This document shows, piece after piece, positions 1-9,087 of a stretch of DNA of 64,000 nucleotides. The stretch comes from Sulfurovum sp. (lineage in GTDB: Bacteria; Campylobacterota; Campylobacteria; Campylobacterales; Sulfurovaceae), in NCBI GenBank assembly GCA_024637255.1, contig JAGXFO010000020.1, positions 9,070 through 73,069 of the forward strand, in the 5' to 3' direction. Position 1 is the first letter of the stretch, and every line of letters starts with the position of its first letter. The position numbers were made by a program, and so were the translations under genes. The notes beneath the pieces are model-generated. The model had not been told where the DNA came from and did not search any database. It saw nothing but the letters and a program-made list of their open reading frames with translations.

Positions 1-34
1 TATAGTTGTGCGCAAAATATTAAGGGAGTTATAC

Positions 35-1297
35 ATGGGGACTAGAGTAAAGATTATATTGGCTGTTATATTGGCCATTGTGCTTAGTGGATGTGCTAAT
101 AATGTGCCAGTAAAAGAAGTACCTAAAGAAGTACCCAAGGAAATGTGGGACAGTGCCCAAAAAAGTGAATTTTTAAGCATACTAGCAGAAGACAAATATC
201 TGTCTATCTGTAATCAGCAGGCACTTTATGAAAAAACTAAAGAGAGTCAGGATAATCAGCTGATGACCGTAATGCTTGTAGCATACACTAAAAACCTTGC
301 CAATGGATGTCTGGTCAATGCATCTCGAAAAGAAAAGATAGACGGTCAAATGACAACCACTTATGAAACCTATGAGCAAAAAGTAAGTGAATCAGACATA
401 AAGATGAAGCTTCAGGCAAGACAGAGCATAGAGCAGATACTGGAGCCTTATGTGCCTGAATATGGACAGTTTAATGCACTCATCGCACAATACAATACTT
501 TGAAAAAAGCAGGAAAAACATCGCCAGAACTACTATATGATATCCGTTTGAATATTGAAAGAGTAAAGTTGTTAAAGCCGGGTCTAGGTAACACCTATGC
601 TTTGGTGAATATCCCAGAGTATCAGATTCGCGTGATTGAAGATAATAAAACTTCTGTAACAATGAAAGTAATCGTAGGTACGAAAAAAAATAAGACACCT
701 GTTTTCTCTGAAAATCTTCAGTATATCACACTGAACCCTACATGGAATGTGCCCGATAGCATTGCACGAAATGAGATTATCCCTGATGCCTTGAGAGATC
801 CGGGGTATTTGAAAAGTCATCGTTTGGTTATACGTAAAGATTATGACCTTGATTCGCCGGCATTGAGCTTTAACTCTATTGATGCAAAGTCATATAAGGG
901 TGGTAAGGGACATGTGCCGTTTAAGTTCATCGAAATACCTTCAGATAAAAATGCACTAGGAAGAGTGAAGTTTATTTTTCCAAACAATCACTCTGTTTAT
1001 ATGCATGATACTCCGACAAAACATCTCTTCAAGAAAGAAGAGCGTGCATTTAGTCATGGTTGTATAAGACTTGGAGATCCAAAATATATGCTTGAATACA
1101 TCAGTAAAAACTATACGGCACATGAGTATGAGGATGTCAAAGAAAAATATGACAGTTATAAGACACATTATTTGAAAATTACAAAGCATCTGCCGGTACA
1201 TACAGCATACCTAACAACTTATGTGGATCAAAATGGTAAATTGTTGGTATTTTCTGATGTCTACAATTATAATAAAATCCAAGAACTTAATTTTTAA
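35..1297 (+). CDS. L,D-transpeptidase (YkuD family) lipoprotein
   Basis: Predicted peptidoglycan L,D-transpeptidase, which would make 3-3 crosslinks or attach proteins to the wall in the periplasm. The YkuD signature SHGCIRL is present near residues 340-346, with the catalytic Cys at about 343, and the upstream conserved His lies in YMHDTPTKHLF. The N-terminus is a short hydrophobic stretch ending in the lipobox LSGC, so the protein is probably anchored as a lipoprotein. I chose the ATG at 35 over the GTG at 8 because AAGGGAG lies 6-8 bases before it and the shorter form gives a compact signal peptide. About 420 residues, with a long N-terminal region before the catalytic domain, as in larger LdtD-like enzymes. 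The next gene follows after 9 bases and is also an L,D-transpeptidase relative, so the two probably form an operon for wall remodelling. Confidence 0.9.
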   Translation: MGTRVKIILAVILAIVLSGCANNVPVKEVPKEVPKEMWDSAQKSEFLSILAEDKYLSICNQQALYEKTKESQDNQLMTVMLVAYTKNLANGCLVNASRKEKIDGQMTTTYETYEQKVSESDIKMKLQARQSIEQILEPYVPEYGQFNALIAQYNTLKKAGKTSPELLYDIRLNIERVKLLKPGLGNTYALVNIPEYQIRVIEDNKTSVTMKVIVGTKKNKTPVFSENLQYITLNPTWNVPDSIARNEIIPDALRDPGYLKSHRLVIRKDYDLDSPALSFNSIDAKSYKGGKGHVPFKFIEIPSDKNALGRVKFIFPNNHSVYMHDTPTKHLFKKEERAFSHGCIRLGDPKYMLEYISKNYTAHEYEDVKEKYDSYKTHYLKITKHLPVHTAYLTTYVDQNGKLLVFSDVYNYNKIQELNF

Positions 1298-1306
1298 GAA
1301 GTTTAA

Positions 1307-2173
1307 ATGATGACAAGGGCATGGCTGATACTGGCTGATATCCTTGTGACGCTTCTTCTTGTGGGGTCTTTAATACTTTTTTATCTTTATCCTCCTCAAA
1401 AAACAAAACAACTTACACTTCCTTCTGCTGAAAGAAATGTAAGTTCAGATATATATCATCTGCCATCCATAGATTTTAATGCTACGATAACTTTAGAAGA
1501 TTTGATACGTATGGGACAAGAGGTTCGCTTGAGGGAGTGTATCATAGAAAATAAATATATAACCAGAACTTTGGAGGAAGGACTGATGCTTCTTTCAGCC
1601 AAAATTGGAGATCCTGTATTTATACGTATCTTCAAAGAAGAGTCTCTTTTGGAGGTATGGATACGCCCTGGAGCAGAATACCAACACTTAAAAGATTACG
1701 CTATATGCGCATATTCTGGAGGTCTTGGTCCAAAGTTGGCTGAAGGTGACAGGCAGTCCCCGGAGGGTTTTTATAAAGTAAGCAAATATCAACTTAATCC
1801 AAATAGTAAGTTTCATCTCTCTTTTAATTTGGGTTATCCAAACAAATACGACCGTGAATATAACCGTACAGGTTCATTCCTGATGGTGCATGGTAACTGT
1901 GTTTCTGATGGATGCTATGCCATGACGAATGCAAAGATGGAAGAGATTTATGCTCTAGTGGAGGGTGCCTTGCAGAAAGATCAGAAGGTTGTCTGGGTGC
2001 ATGCCTACCCTTTTCGTATGACAGAAGCTAATTTGGCCTTGCATTCAGAGAACGAGTGGCATAATTTTTGGATAAATCTCAAAGAAGGATATGATTATTT
2101 CGAAGCAGAACATTTACCCCCTGGGGTAAAAGTAGAAGACAAACACTACAAAATAGTCGAAACTGACCAATAG
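1307..2173 (+). CDS. YafK/Csd6-type L,D-transpeptidase-family protein
   Basis: Membrane-anchored periplasmic murein enzyme of the YafK type. One N-terminal transmembrane segment (about residues 4-27) is followed by a linker and a catalytic domain. The motif VHGNCVSDGCYAM places the conserved His at about residue 195 and the nucleophilic Cys at about 203, the YafK/Csd6 variant of the YkuD active site. Relatives include E. coli DpaA (YafK), which removes Braun lipoprotein from peptidoglycan, and Helicobacter pylori Csd6, an L,D-carboxypeptidase that sets cell shape. Which reaction applies here cannot be read from the sequence. AAGAAG before the ATG and the 9-base gap suggest cotranscription with the lipoprotein transpeptidase upstream. 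Confidence 0.87.
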   Translation: MMTRAWLILADILVTLLLVGSLILFYLYPPQKTKQLTLPSAERNVSSDIYHLPSIDFNATITLEDLIRMGQEVRLRECIIENKYITRTLEEGLMLLSAKIGDPVFIRIFKEESLLEVWIRPGAEYQHLKDYAICAYSGGLGPKLAEGDRQSPEGFYKVSKYQLNPNSKFHLSFNLGYPNKYDREYNRTGSFLMVHGNCVSDGCYAMTNAKMEEIYALVEGALQKDQKVVWVHAYPFRMTEANLALHSENEWHNFWINLKEGYDYFEAEHLPPGVKVEDKHYKIVETDQ

Positions 2174-2238
2174 TATCTTTACTTATTTTTCTTATTGCTG
2201 CGGATTACATTCAATGTATATTATAAAACCCGATTGTG

Positions 2239-2343
2239 TCAAATTATTTCTCTAAATTCAAGATCAGGTAGCTCTTTGTGTAACATATCTTCCCGAAATA
2301 GATACCATGACATACTTGAAGCCAATGATATAGTAGCTTTATG
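2239..2343 (-). other. Intergenic stretch with a coding-like minus-strand fragment
   Basis: The 203-base gap between the YafK-like gene and the hydrolase gene has no clear terminator. On the minus strand it holds 34 open codons ending in TGA at 2241-2239. The composition looks protein-like (for example MSWYLFREDML followed by KELPDLEFREII), but I recognise no family and see no ribosome site. It may be the 3' remnant of a lost gene or chance. Confidence 0.2.
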
Positions 2344-2376
2344 TTAAAATAATTCAATTTAAAATAACGGTGAAAT

Positions 2377-3108
2377 ATGGCTTCCAAAGAGATAACCTAC
2401 AAAGAACATACTTTTAAACTCGCGTATGAGTTGCTAAATCCCACACAAGAAATGGTACTGCTTGTACTTCATGGCTGGGGAAGCAATAAAGAGATCATGA
2501 AACAGGCATTTGGAAACGTTCTGCCAGATTTCAAACATATTTACTTGGATATGCCCGGTTTTGGCAAGAGTACCAATGATATTATTTTAACTACATTAGA
2601 TTATGCAAACATAGTGCAACTCTTTATGGATGCGCTGGGCATCAGGGCATCCATAGCCATGGGACACTCTTTTGGCGGAAAAGTTGCTACACTGCTCAAC
2701 ACACCCTGTTTGGTCCTTCTTTCTTCTGCGGGCGTGGTGACAGTGAAGCCATGGTCAGTGAAAATAAAGATAGCTACGTTTAAACTGCTTAAGCCTCTGG
2801 GTATGAAGAAGATACGTGAACTTTTTGTGGCTCCGGATGCACAAGGTATGAGCCATGAGATGTATGAGACGTTTAAAAATGTAGTCAATGAAGACTTTGA
2901 AAGCCAATTCGCTAAAAGTAAAGGTAAAGCCCTGTGTTTTTGGGGTAAGGAAGATACGGCTACACCACTCTATACAGGTGAGAAAATAGCAGGACTCATA
3001 GAGAACAGTCAGTTTTATCCTTTGGATGGGGACCACTTTTTCTTTTTGACACATAAAGACTTTATCGCTAAAACGATAACAGAACAATGCAGGGAACTAG
3101 CAAAATGA
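2377..3108 (+). CDS. Alpha/beta hydrolase
   Basis: Cytoplasmic alpha/beta-hydrolase-fold enzyme, 243 residues. The oxyanion motif LHGWG lies near residues 30-34. The nucleophile elbow GHSFGG puts the catalytic Ser at about residue 98. A late Asp (GKEDTATP) and His (DGDHFFF) complete the triad. There is no signal peptide. The substrate is unknown. Its 3' end overlaps the start of murF by four bases (ATGA), so the two are translationally coupled. I recall this hydrolase-murF pairing from other Campylobacterota, which hints at a link to cell wall precursors but does not prove one. Confidence 0.85.
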   Translation: MASKEITYKEHTFKLAYELLNPTQEMVLLVLHGWGSNKEIMKQAFGNVLPDFKHIYLDMPGFGKSTNDIILTTLDYANIVQLFMDALGIRASIAMGHSFGGKVATLLNTPCLVLLSSAGVVTVKPWSVKIKIATFKLLKPLGMKKIRELFVAPDAQGMSHEMYETFKNVVNEDFESQFAKSKGKALCFWGKEDTATPLYTGEKIAGLIENSQFYPLDGDHFFFLTHKDFIAKTITEQCRELAK

Positions 3109-4559
3109 TACTATTACACACTATTTTTTACACACTTTTTATCTTAGCTATGGGTTACTATTTCATTACCAACTTACAGTGGTACTCTTACAAGTTAAAC
3201 CGTGTGCTTTTTCACCATACTAAAGCATGGTGGCATTTTGTTTACTTCCTGGTACCATTTTCTCTCTATGCTTTTGTCGATGGTACGAGTGACTACAGCT
3301 TTGTCGTTGTCATTGTTTATTTGGCTGCATTATATCTCTGGTATAAAGGACTTGACAAGCCTTTGGTATTTACAGGAAGGGTCAAACGTTTTTTTGCAGC
3401 CATGCTCCTTTTTGCTGTTTTTATTGCGGTAGTGTTTAATCATTTTATTGTGGTTGTACCCATTTTTCTAGCATATTTTATTTCACTTTTGATAGAGAAG
3501 ATGCTTTTTAGCGGTTTCAAAGTGAAAGCACAAAAGAAAATAGAAGCGATGGAGAATCTCATAGTAGTGGGGATTACTGCGAGTTACGGTAAAACAAGCA
3601 TTAAAAACTACATCGAGCATTTGCTCAAAGCCAAGTACAAAACCTACGCAACACCACGCTCGGTAAATACTCTTGGTGGCGTAATGAAAGACATTAATGA
3701 AGACTTGCCTGCTGACACAGAAGTGTATGTGGTTGAAATGGGCGCAAGAGGTGAGGGGGATATCGCTGAGATCAGCACCTTTGTAAACCCTCATTATGTG
3801 GTAGTGGGCAAGATAGGCCCTGCACATATAGAGTACTTTAAAACCATCGAAAACATCCGTAACACCAAAATGGAAATACTGAAAACCTCTAGACTCAAAG
3901 AGGCTTGGGTACATGAAAGTGCCAAAGTCAAACCTGAGACCAATGTGCATACTTTTGGAGGCAAAGAAAACTTGGATATACGTACCAAAGAAGCTGCGCC
4001 AGAGTATGTCATTGAAAATGTGGAAGCAACACTTGAGAGCACAAGCTTTACATTGGCTGGCGTACGTTACTCTGCAAGTATTTTGGGTGCATTTAATGCT
4101 ATGAATTTAGCTGCAGCGGTACTTGTGGCCAAAGAACTTGGACTCAGCGATGAACAGATACAAAAGGGACTTTCTACGCTCAAATCTGTGGATCACAGAC
4201 TTCAGCGTATAGATGCCGGAGGAAAAATCATACTTGATGATAGTTTCAATGGTAACATTGACGGCATGATGGCTTCTTTTGACTTGGCAACCACGCATGA
4301 AGGACGTAAGGTGGTCATTACCCCGGGACTGGTTGAGGTGGATGATGCGCTAAATATCCAGGTAGCCAAGAAGGCGAATGAAGTGTTTGATCTGGTGGTG
4401 GTAACGGGAGATTTGAATTATGCTATTTTTAAAGAGTATGTGCAAGCGGACAAGTTGGTGAAACTTGCGACCAAAGGCGAGATGGAGGCGATGCTCGTAG
4501 AACAGACACGTAGAGGAGACCTCATACTCTTCGCCAATGATGCTCCAAGTTTTGTTTAG
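3105..4559 (+). CDS. murF: UDP-N-acetylmuramoyl-tripeptide--D-alanyl-D-alanine ligase
   Basis: MurF adds D-Ala-D-Ala to UDP-MurNAc-tripeptide, the last cytoplasmic step of peptidoglycan precursor synthesis, using ATP. The Mur ligase P-loop reads GITASYGKTS near residues 155-165. It is followed by the central ATPase (VEMGARGEGDIAEI) and the C-terminal domain (DDSFNGN, with VDHRLQ before it). The first 130 or so residues are unusual: several hydrophobic segments replace the normal UDP-substrate domain, as in MurF annotated in Campylobacterota, suggesting membrane association. I chose the ATG at 3105 over the one at 3087 because it gives an ATGA overlap with the hydrolase gene and AGGGA lies about 11 bases upstream. 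Confidence 0.9.
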   Translation: MILLHTIFYTLFILAMGYYFITNLQWYSYKLNRVLFHHTKAWWHFVYFLVPFSLYAFVDGTSDYSFVVVIVYLAALYLWYKGLDKPLVFTGRVKRFFAAMLLFAVFIAVVFNHFIVVVPIFLAYFISLLIEKMLFSGFKVKAQKKIEAMENLIVVGITASYGKTSIKNYIEHLLKAKYKTYATPRSVNTLGGVMKDINEDLPADTEVYVVEMGARGEGDIAEISTFVNPHYVVVGKIGPAHIEYFKTIENIRNTKMEILKTSRLKEAWVHESAKVKPETNVHTFGGKENLDIRTKEAAPEYVIENVEATLESTSFTLAGVRYSASILGAFNAMNLAAAVLVAKELGLSDEQIQKGLSTLKSVDHRLQRIDAGGKIILDDSFNGNIDGMMASFDLATTHEGRKVVITPGLVEVDDALNIQVAKKANEVFDLVVVTGDLNYAIFKEYVQADKLVKLATKGEMEAMLVEQTRRGDLILFANDAPSFV

Positions 4560-4570
4560 GGTTTGAATGA

Positions 4571-5059
4571 CTACTTTGTTTTATCGGAATCAAAGTCGAA
4601 ATTAAAAGGCATCCAGCTCGAAGTAGTCTCTTTACCCATCTTCTTAAAAAAGAGTTCATGGTTTTGACTCTTGATAGTGATGCCATCGATGCCATTTGTT
4701 TGTGTGTGGGCAATACTAAATCCTTCCACCAGCGTTTCGTGAAGTTTTTTGCTTGCATAAGCGTGTATAGGTTCTCTGCATGCCATTTTGGTTGATATGA
4801 GTTTAGAAGTCATATTGTTGTCTGAGACAAGCGTGAGAGTACCGGAGATTTTATTGCATCCGTCAAAGCCACTGATGGTCATATTTTGAGAATTAAATTC
4901 TAAAATAGCACGTGCTATTCGTGCTTCCATACCGTCGATAATGCGTAAATGCCAGTTTCCGTCGAGCTCATCTAGCTTTACAATCTTTGGCTCTGCCAAG
5001 AGATAACTTGTAAATAATGAGAATACTATGCTTAGGATAAATGTTCTTTTGTGAAGCAC
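4571..5059 (-). CDS. Secreted META-domain protein (HslJ-like)
   Basis: Exported 162-residue protein with one META domain. The first 22 residues form a signal peptide (hydrophobic core FILSIVFSLFTSYLLA, then EPK). The rest matches META domains: LDGNWHL, then SGFDGCNKISG, then TKMACREP, with the usual two conserved Cys. Family members include E. coli HslJ, a heat-inducible protein tied to novobiocin resistance, and motility-linked proteins; the molecular function is unknown. The gene converges on murF with 11 bases between stops and diverges from the lysozyme-like gene at 5125. Confidence 0.8.
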   Translation of the reverse strand: MLHKRTFILSIVFSLFTSYLLAEPKIVKLDELDGNWHLRIIDGMEARIARAILEFNSQNMTISGFDGCNKISGTLTLVSDNNMTSKLISTKMACREPIHAYASKKLHETLVEGFSIAHTQTNGIDGITIKSQNHELFFKKMGKETTSSWMPFNFDFDSDKTK

Positions 5060-5092
5060 TGAAAAACTTCCTTATAAATCTATTTTCGGTAT

Positions 5093-5098
5093 TATAAT
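5093..5098 (+). promoter_or_regulatory. Probable -10 box for the secreted protein gene at 5125
   Basis: A consensus TATAAT sits about 27 bases before the start codon at 5125, in the short divergent intergenic region. No convincing -35 box is visible, as is normal for Campylobacterota vegetative promoters. ATGGAGT just upstream of the ATG can serve as the ribosome site. Confidence 0.45.
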
Positions 5099-5124
5099 AA
5101 ACATTACATTATGATGGAGTAACT

Positions 5125-5919
5125 ATGAGATTTATTTTTTTATTTTCTTTACTATTTTCAGCACTTTTTGCTACACAACTTAACCTTAGCGACAAGCAGG
5201 CTGACTTCATAGCCCAAAAAGTATGGAAAAATGAAGGGGCAGGACTTGACAAGTACCTCGTGCATTGGAATGAGGGGGAAGACTTTGCCTCTGTGGGCAT
5301 AGGGCATTTCATCTGGTTTTCCAGAGGACATACTGAACGTTTTAGAGAAATTTTTCCTATGTTATTGGCTTTTATGGAAAATAGAGATGTAAAGATGCCA
5401 AGTTGGCTCAATTCCAAAACGCCCCTACCTTGGAATACCAAAGCCGAATTTTATGCAGCCAAGAAAGCAAAAAGCAAAAAATATATGGAGCTTTTTACTT
5501 TTCTCAAAAGCACCATGCCTCTGCAGGCCGCTTTTATGGCACAGCGCCTAAACGAAGCTTTGCCCCAAATACTGAAAACTATAGATGAGCCTAAAAAACA
5601 AGAGCTTGTCCAAAGACGTTTCAATGAAGTGATGCACAACAAAGATGGCTCTGTGAATGAAGAGGGACTTTATGTACTGTTGGACTACACTAACTTTAAG
5701 GGCGAGGGTACACTGAAGAGCGAACGCTATAAGGGGCAGGGGTGGGGATTGCTTCAAGTACTTGAAAGCATGGATCCAAAAGAGTCCAATAAACAAAAAG
5801 CTTTTGCTCTCTCAGCCAAAGAGATGCTGAGCAGACGTATTAAAAATTCCCCGCCTTCAAGAGGTGAGGAGCGTTGGCGAGAGGGGTGGAATGTACGGTT
5901 GGATACGTATTGGAAGTAG
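5125..5919 (+). CDS. Secreted protein, possibly lysozyme-like
   Basis: A 264-residue protein with a clear signal peptide (residues 1-16, ending SALFA). The mature N-terminus holds KVWKNEGAG followed about 25 residues later by SVGIGHFIW. A Glu followed by a GIGH/GxGH segment is reminiscent of phage-lysozyme-type muramidases, so a role in cutting peptidoglycan is possible, but this is inference. Related uncharacterised secreted proteins occur widely in Proteobacteria. The C-terminal tail (NSPPSRGEERWREGW, then LDTY) has many Arg and Trp residues. The gene converges on the CYTH-CHAD gene with 24 bases between them. Confidence 0.65.
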   Translation: MRFIFLFSLLFSALFATQLNLSDKQADFIAQKVWKNEGAGLDKYLVHWNEGEDFASVGIGHFIWFSRGHTERFREIFPMLLAFMENRDVKMPSWLNSKTPLPWNTKAEFYAAKKAKSKKYMELFTFLKSTMPLQAAFMAQRLNEALPQILKTIDEPKKQELVQRRFNEVMHNKDGSVNEEGLYVLLDYTNFKGEGTLKSERYKGQGWGLLQVLESMDPKESNKQKAFALSAKEMLSRRIKNSPPSRGEERWREGWNVRLDTYWK

Positions 5920-5943
5920 GCTGGTCCTCCTGCATGTGGTGAG

Positions 5944-7350
5944 TTAAAGTCTCAATGCTTTCCTTTTGAATTTATTCAGTTCTTTTATGGCATGGGCCAT
6001 TGATTTTTTCTGGCTTTTGGTTGTTTTATCCAGCAGGGTGTGTTCAAGCTTTTTACGGTCAGGTATGTTTTTTTTGTTAGCCTTGAAGTAGTTATGCAGG
6101 AGTCTGTTTTGATTGACACTGTCGTTGAAGTTTCCCAATAATGTCTGCAGTGTTTTACCTTTTTGTATCATTGTATCAATTTTTTCTTCGTCAAATATGT
6201 GTTGAAATTCTTCAAGCAGATAGCGAAACTTTTTTAGGGCTATTCTGATCTTGTGGAGTTTTTCTGTATCAAATCTTTTTTCCAAAGAGTCTATCTTTAG
6301 GATAATCTTGTGATGCAACATTTCTATGACTTTTTTGGCCGTATGCTCTATGGTTCCTGCGGTATTGTGAGTATTTACAAGCGTCTCGTTTTTTAGTGCA
6401 CTTTGATAGTCTTTGAAAAAATGTTCGAATGTTTCACTTTTTAGCATTTTAATTATCTTTTGATGTTCGTCCTCTTGGTGCTTGCTGATGTCTTGTTTGA
6501 CGGTATCGTGTTTTTCCCCCAAGTGCTGTAGACGATTTTTGATAACATCAAGGTCACGTTTTTGGTTTGTAAATTTTGCAACCTTCGCTAAAGTGTCATA
6601 GAGATAGGTATACTGCTTTTTTGGAAAGAGAAAGTCAAACTCTTTTAAGAAAGCTCTAGATTTTCTAATGCTGACTCTGAACTGGTGCAAGTCTTCCGTA
6701 TCACCATGCAGAATGATACGTTCTTTATAGAAAAGTATAGAGAGTGAATACTTGTACAAGATGACTCTCAGCGCATCAAGGGGTGAGAGATTTGGGATGA
6801 AATAGGCATCCAGTTCATCGATGTCTTCTTTGTCAAGTTCAGTGAAAATGGTATTCAGATCGTACGTTGTCTGGGGTCTGCCATATAAAACCATGTTCTT
6901 GTTTTTAAATGATTCATCGAAGGTCACATCTTTAATGATATGTGTTTTAAGTATTGCAGGGAGTTTAAACTGTTCGAAATCTTCCATACTTGGAAATTCA
7001 ATTTCAAGGATAAAGAGACCCTTGAAATCTTTTTTAAATACATCTATAGAATATTCTTTTTCTTCGAAGAGAAACATGTATCTATTTTTTCTTATAGGAT
7101 TTTTTATGCGGTCTTCAAACTTTTTTTGAAATTTTTGTTCAGATATTTCCATCTCTTCTTCATCTCTTGAAGCGCCGGTGCCATGTTTGATGGTCTTGAA
7201 GTATTGATCATCCATTTGTCTATACCGCACACTATTTGTAGGTGTAATGGTTGTATAAAATTGGGTTATCTTGTGTGGCTTAAGACTATATGCATCTATA
7301 AGAGAAATAATAGAGTCCTTAAGAAGGTATTTTTTTTCTATCTCTTTCAT
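5944..7350 (-). CDS. CYTH-CHAD domain protein, predicted triphosphatase
   Basis: About 468 residues with two domains. Residues 1-160 are a CYTH tunnel fold opening with EIEKKYLL, matching the ExExK metal-binding motif, and containing other charged strands (EEMEISEQKF, ILEIEFPSMEDF). Residues 200-468 are a helical CHAD domain with two His-rich repeats (HQFRVSIRKSRAFL and LHKIRIALKKFRYLL). CYTH-CHAD proteins commonly hydrolyse inorganic triphosphate or bind polyphosphate granules. I prefer the ATG at 7350 to the one at 7362 because GGGAGAGG lies in the right place for the second and the shorter form begins directly with the CYTH motif. Located in the cytoplasm. Confidence 0.85.
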   Translation of the reverse strand: MKEIEKKYLLKDSIISLIDAYSLKPHKITQFYTTITPTNSVRYRQMDDQYFKTIKHGTGASRDEEEMEISEQKFQKKFEDRIKNPIRKNRYMFLFEEKEYSIDVFKKDFKGLFILEIEFPSMEDFEQFKLPAILKTHIIKDVTFDESFKNKNMVLYGRPQTTYDLNTIFTELDKEDIDELDAYFIPNLSPLDALRVILYKYSLSILFYKERIILHGDTEDLHQFRVSIRKSRAFLKEFDFLFPKKQYTYLYDTLAKVAKFTNQKRDLDVIKNRLQHLGEKHDTVKQDISKHQEDEHQKIIKMLKSETFEHFFKDYQSALKNETLVNTHNTAGTIEHTAKKVIEMLHHKIILKIDSLEKRFDTEKLHKIRIALKKFRYLLEEFQHIFDEEKIDTMIQKGKTLQTLLGNFNDSVNQNRLLHNYFKANKKNIPDRKKLEHTLLDKTTKSQKKSMAHAIKELNKFKRKALRL

Positions 7351-7478
7351 TTCCTCTCCCAATGTTATATAGCTATGATGTAACGGTGTTTGATTATATC
7401 ACTATTTATACGAGAGTATCAAGGGTGCATATGGAAGAACCATACAGATTTATACTTCGACTGTTATCCAATAGCGTG

Positions 7479-7484
7479 TATAAT
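7479..7484 (+). promoter_or_regulatory. Probable -10 box for the GNAT-nitrilase gene
   Basis: TATAAT 29 bases before the ATG at 7513, in the 162-base divergent region between the CYTH-CHAD and GNAT-nitrilase genes. No clear -35 hexamer at the expected distance. Confidence 0.45.
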
Positions 7485-7512
7485 CCCTTAAAATTATGAA
7501 AAATGAGAAAAA

Positions 7513-9039
7513 ATGGAAATACAAGATATAGAAAATATTGAGCTGGAATTTTTAAATCTTAATGATACATGCGAATTAAAAGAAGTCATGATTGAGTCGT
7601 ACGGAATGATGCCTGATGCCTACTGGAGTGACAATCAGATTAAAACACTTATTGGAAAATTTCCAGAAGGCCAAGTCGTTATTAAGATTGATGGTGAAAT
7701 AGCTGCGTGTGCACTCTGCATTATTGTTGATTATGACAGATTTTCACATCATCATACTTATAGTGAAATTACCGGAGAGTATACTTTTAATACGCACACG
7801 GAGAGTGGCGACATTCTTTATGGTGTCGATGTATTTGTTAAACCAGAATTCAGAGGGCTTCGTTTGGGCCGTCGTTTATATGACTACAGAAAAGAGCTAT
7901 GTGAAAAATTCAACCTTAAAGGTATCGCTTTTGGTGGAAGAATTCCAAATTATCATAAATATGCGAATGAACTATCACCAAAAGAGTATATAGAAAAAGT
8001 AAAAAGAAAAGAGATCAATGATCCTGTTTTGAATTTTCAAATATCAAACGACTTTCACCCCTCAAAAATCTTAAAAGGGTATCTTGAAGGGGATAAAGAG
8101 TCAGGTGAATTTGCAGTCTTGCTTGAATGGGATAACATCTATTATGAGGGACTTAACAAAAAAGCCACAACAAAGAAAAAAATTGTTCGCTTGGGCTTGA
8201 TACAATGGCAGATGAGACCGTATAAAAATCTTGATGAGCTGATGCAGCAAGCTGAATACTTCATAGATACTGTTTCGGGATATCGTTGTGATTTTGCTTT
8301 GTTCCCTGAGTTTTTCAACGCACCGTTAATGGCTGAAAACAATCACATGTCAGAACCGGATGCCATACGAGAATTGGCAAAACATACAGAAGGTATTGTT
8401 AGGAAATTTTCAGAATTCTCTATCTCTTACAATATCAATATTATCACCGGAAGCATGCCAGAGATAAAAGATGGTCATCTATATAATGTTGGGTACTTGT
8501 GTCGAAGAGATGGAAGCACGGAAAGATATGAGAAAATACATGTCACACCCGATGAAGCAAAAGTATGGGGCATGCAGGGTGGAACCGGTTTAAAAACATT
8601 TGACACAGATTGTGGAAAAATAGGTATACTTATCTGTTATGATTCTGAGTTTCCAGAGCTGAGCCGTCTTCTTGCTGATGAGGGTATGGATATCTTGTTT
8701 GTTCCATTTTTAACAGACACACAAAATGGCTATTCCAGAGTAAGACACTGCTCCCAAGCAAGAGCTATTGAAAATGAATGTTATGTTGCACTTGCTGGAA
8801 GTGTGGGGAATCTGCCAAATGTACATAACATGGATATGCAATTTGCACAATCAGCTGTATTTACACCTTGTGATTTCGCATTTCCTACCAATGGGATTAA
8901 AGCAGAAGCAGTGCCCAACAGTGAAATGGTTCTCATTGCAGATGTAGATATTGATTTGCTAACAGAACTCAATAAATTTGGGGCAGTAACCAATTTGAAA
9001 GATAGAAGAAAAGATATCTTTGAATTAAAAAAGAAATAG
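7513..9039 (+). CDS. GNAT acetyltransferase fused to carbon-nitrogen hydrolase
   Basis: A 508-residue two-domain enzyme. Residues 1-200 are a GNAT domain with the acetyl-CoA loop in PEFRGLRLGRRLYDYR. Residues 225-508 are a nitrilase-superfamily domain with the full Glu-Lys-Cys triad: Glu266 in LFPEFF, Lys341 in YEKIHVTPDE and Cys375 in LICYDSEFPEL. This fusion architecture is known in databases but its substrate is not established; it may hydrolyse an amide and acetylate the product or the reverse. No partner gene is visible. The gene stands alone between a divergent CYTH-CHAD gene and the GH13 gene 48 bases downstream. Confidence 0.88.
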   Translation: MEIQDIENIELEFLNLNDTCELKEVMIESYGMMPDAYWSDNQIKTLIGKFPEGQVVIKIDGEIAACALCIIVDYDRFSHHHTYSEITGEYTFNTHTESGDILYGVDVFVKPEFRGLRLGRRLYDYRKELCEKFNLKGIAFGGRIPNYHKYANELSPKEYIEKVKRKEINDPVLNFQISNDFHPSKILKGYLEGDKESGEFAVLLEWDNIYYEGLNKKATTKKKIVRLGLIQWQMRPYKNLDELMQQAEYFIDTVSGYRCDFALFPEFFNAPLMAENNHMSEPDAIRELAKHTEGIVRKFSEFSISYNINIITGSMPEIKDGHLYNVGYLCRRDGSTERYEKIHVTPDEAKVWGMQGGTGLKTFDTDCGKIGILICYDSEFPELSRLLADEGMDILFVPFLTDTQNGYSRVRHCSQARAIENECYVALAGSVGNLPNVHNMDMQFAQSAVFTPCDFAFPTNGIKAEAVPNSEMVLIADVDIDLLTELNKFGAVTNLKDRRKDIFELKKK

Positions 9040-9087
9040 TAATTACATATTTCATTGTAGGCTCATTTTAACCGAAAGAAATAAATT

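Noticed and set aside
5851..5916. The C-terminal SPPSRGEERWREGW of the secreted protein, which resembles repeat-derived inserts seen in other genomes
   Set aside because: It stays in frame to the natural stop, has a regular Arg/Trp pattern like a family C-terminus, and no second copy was seen in the window.
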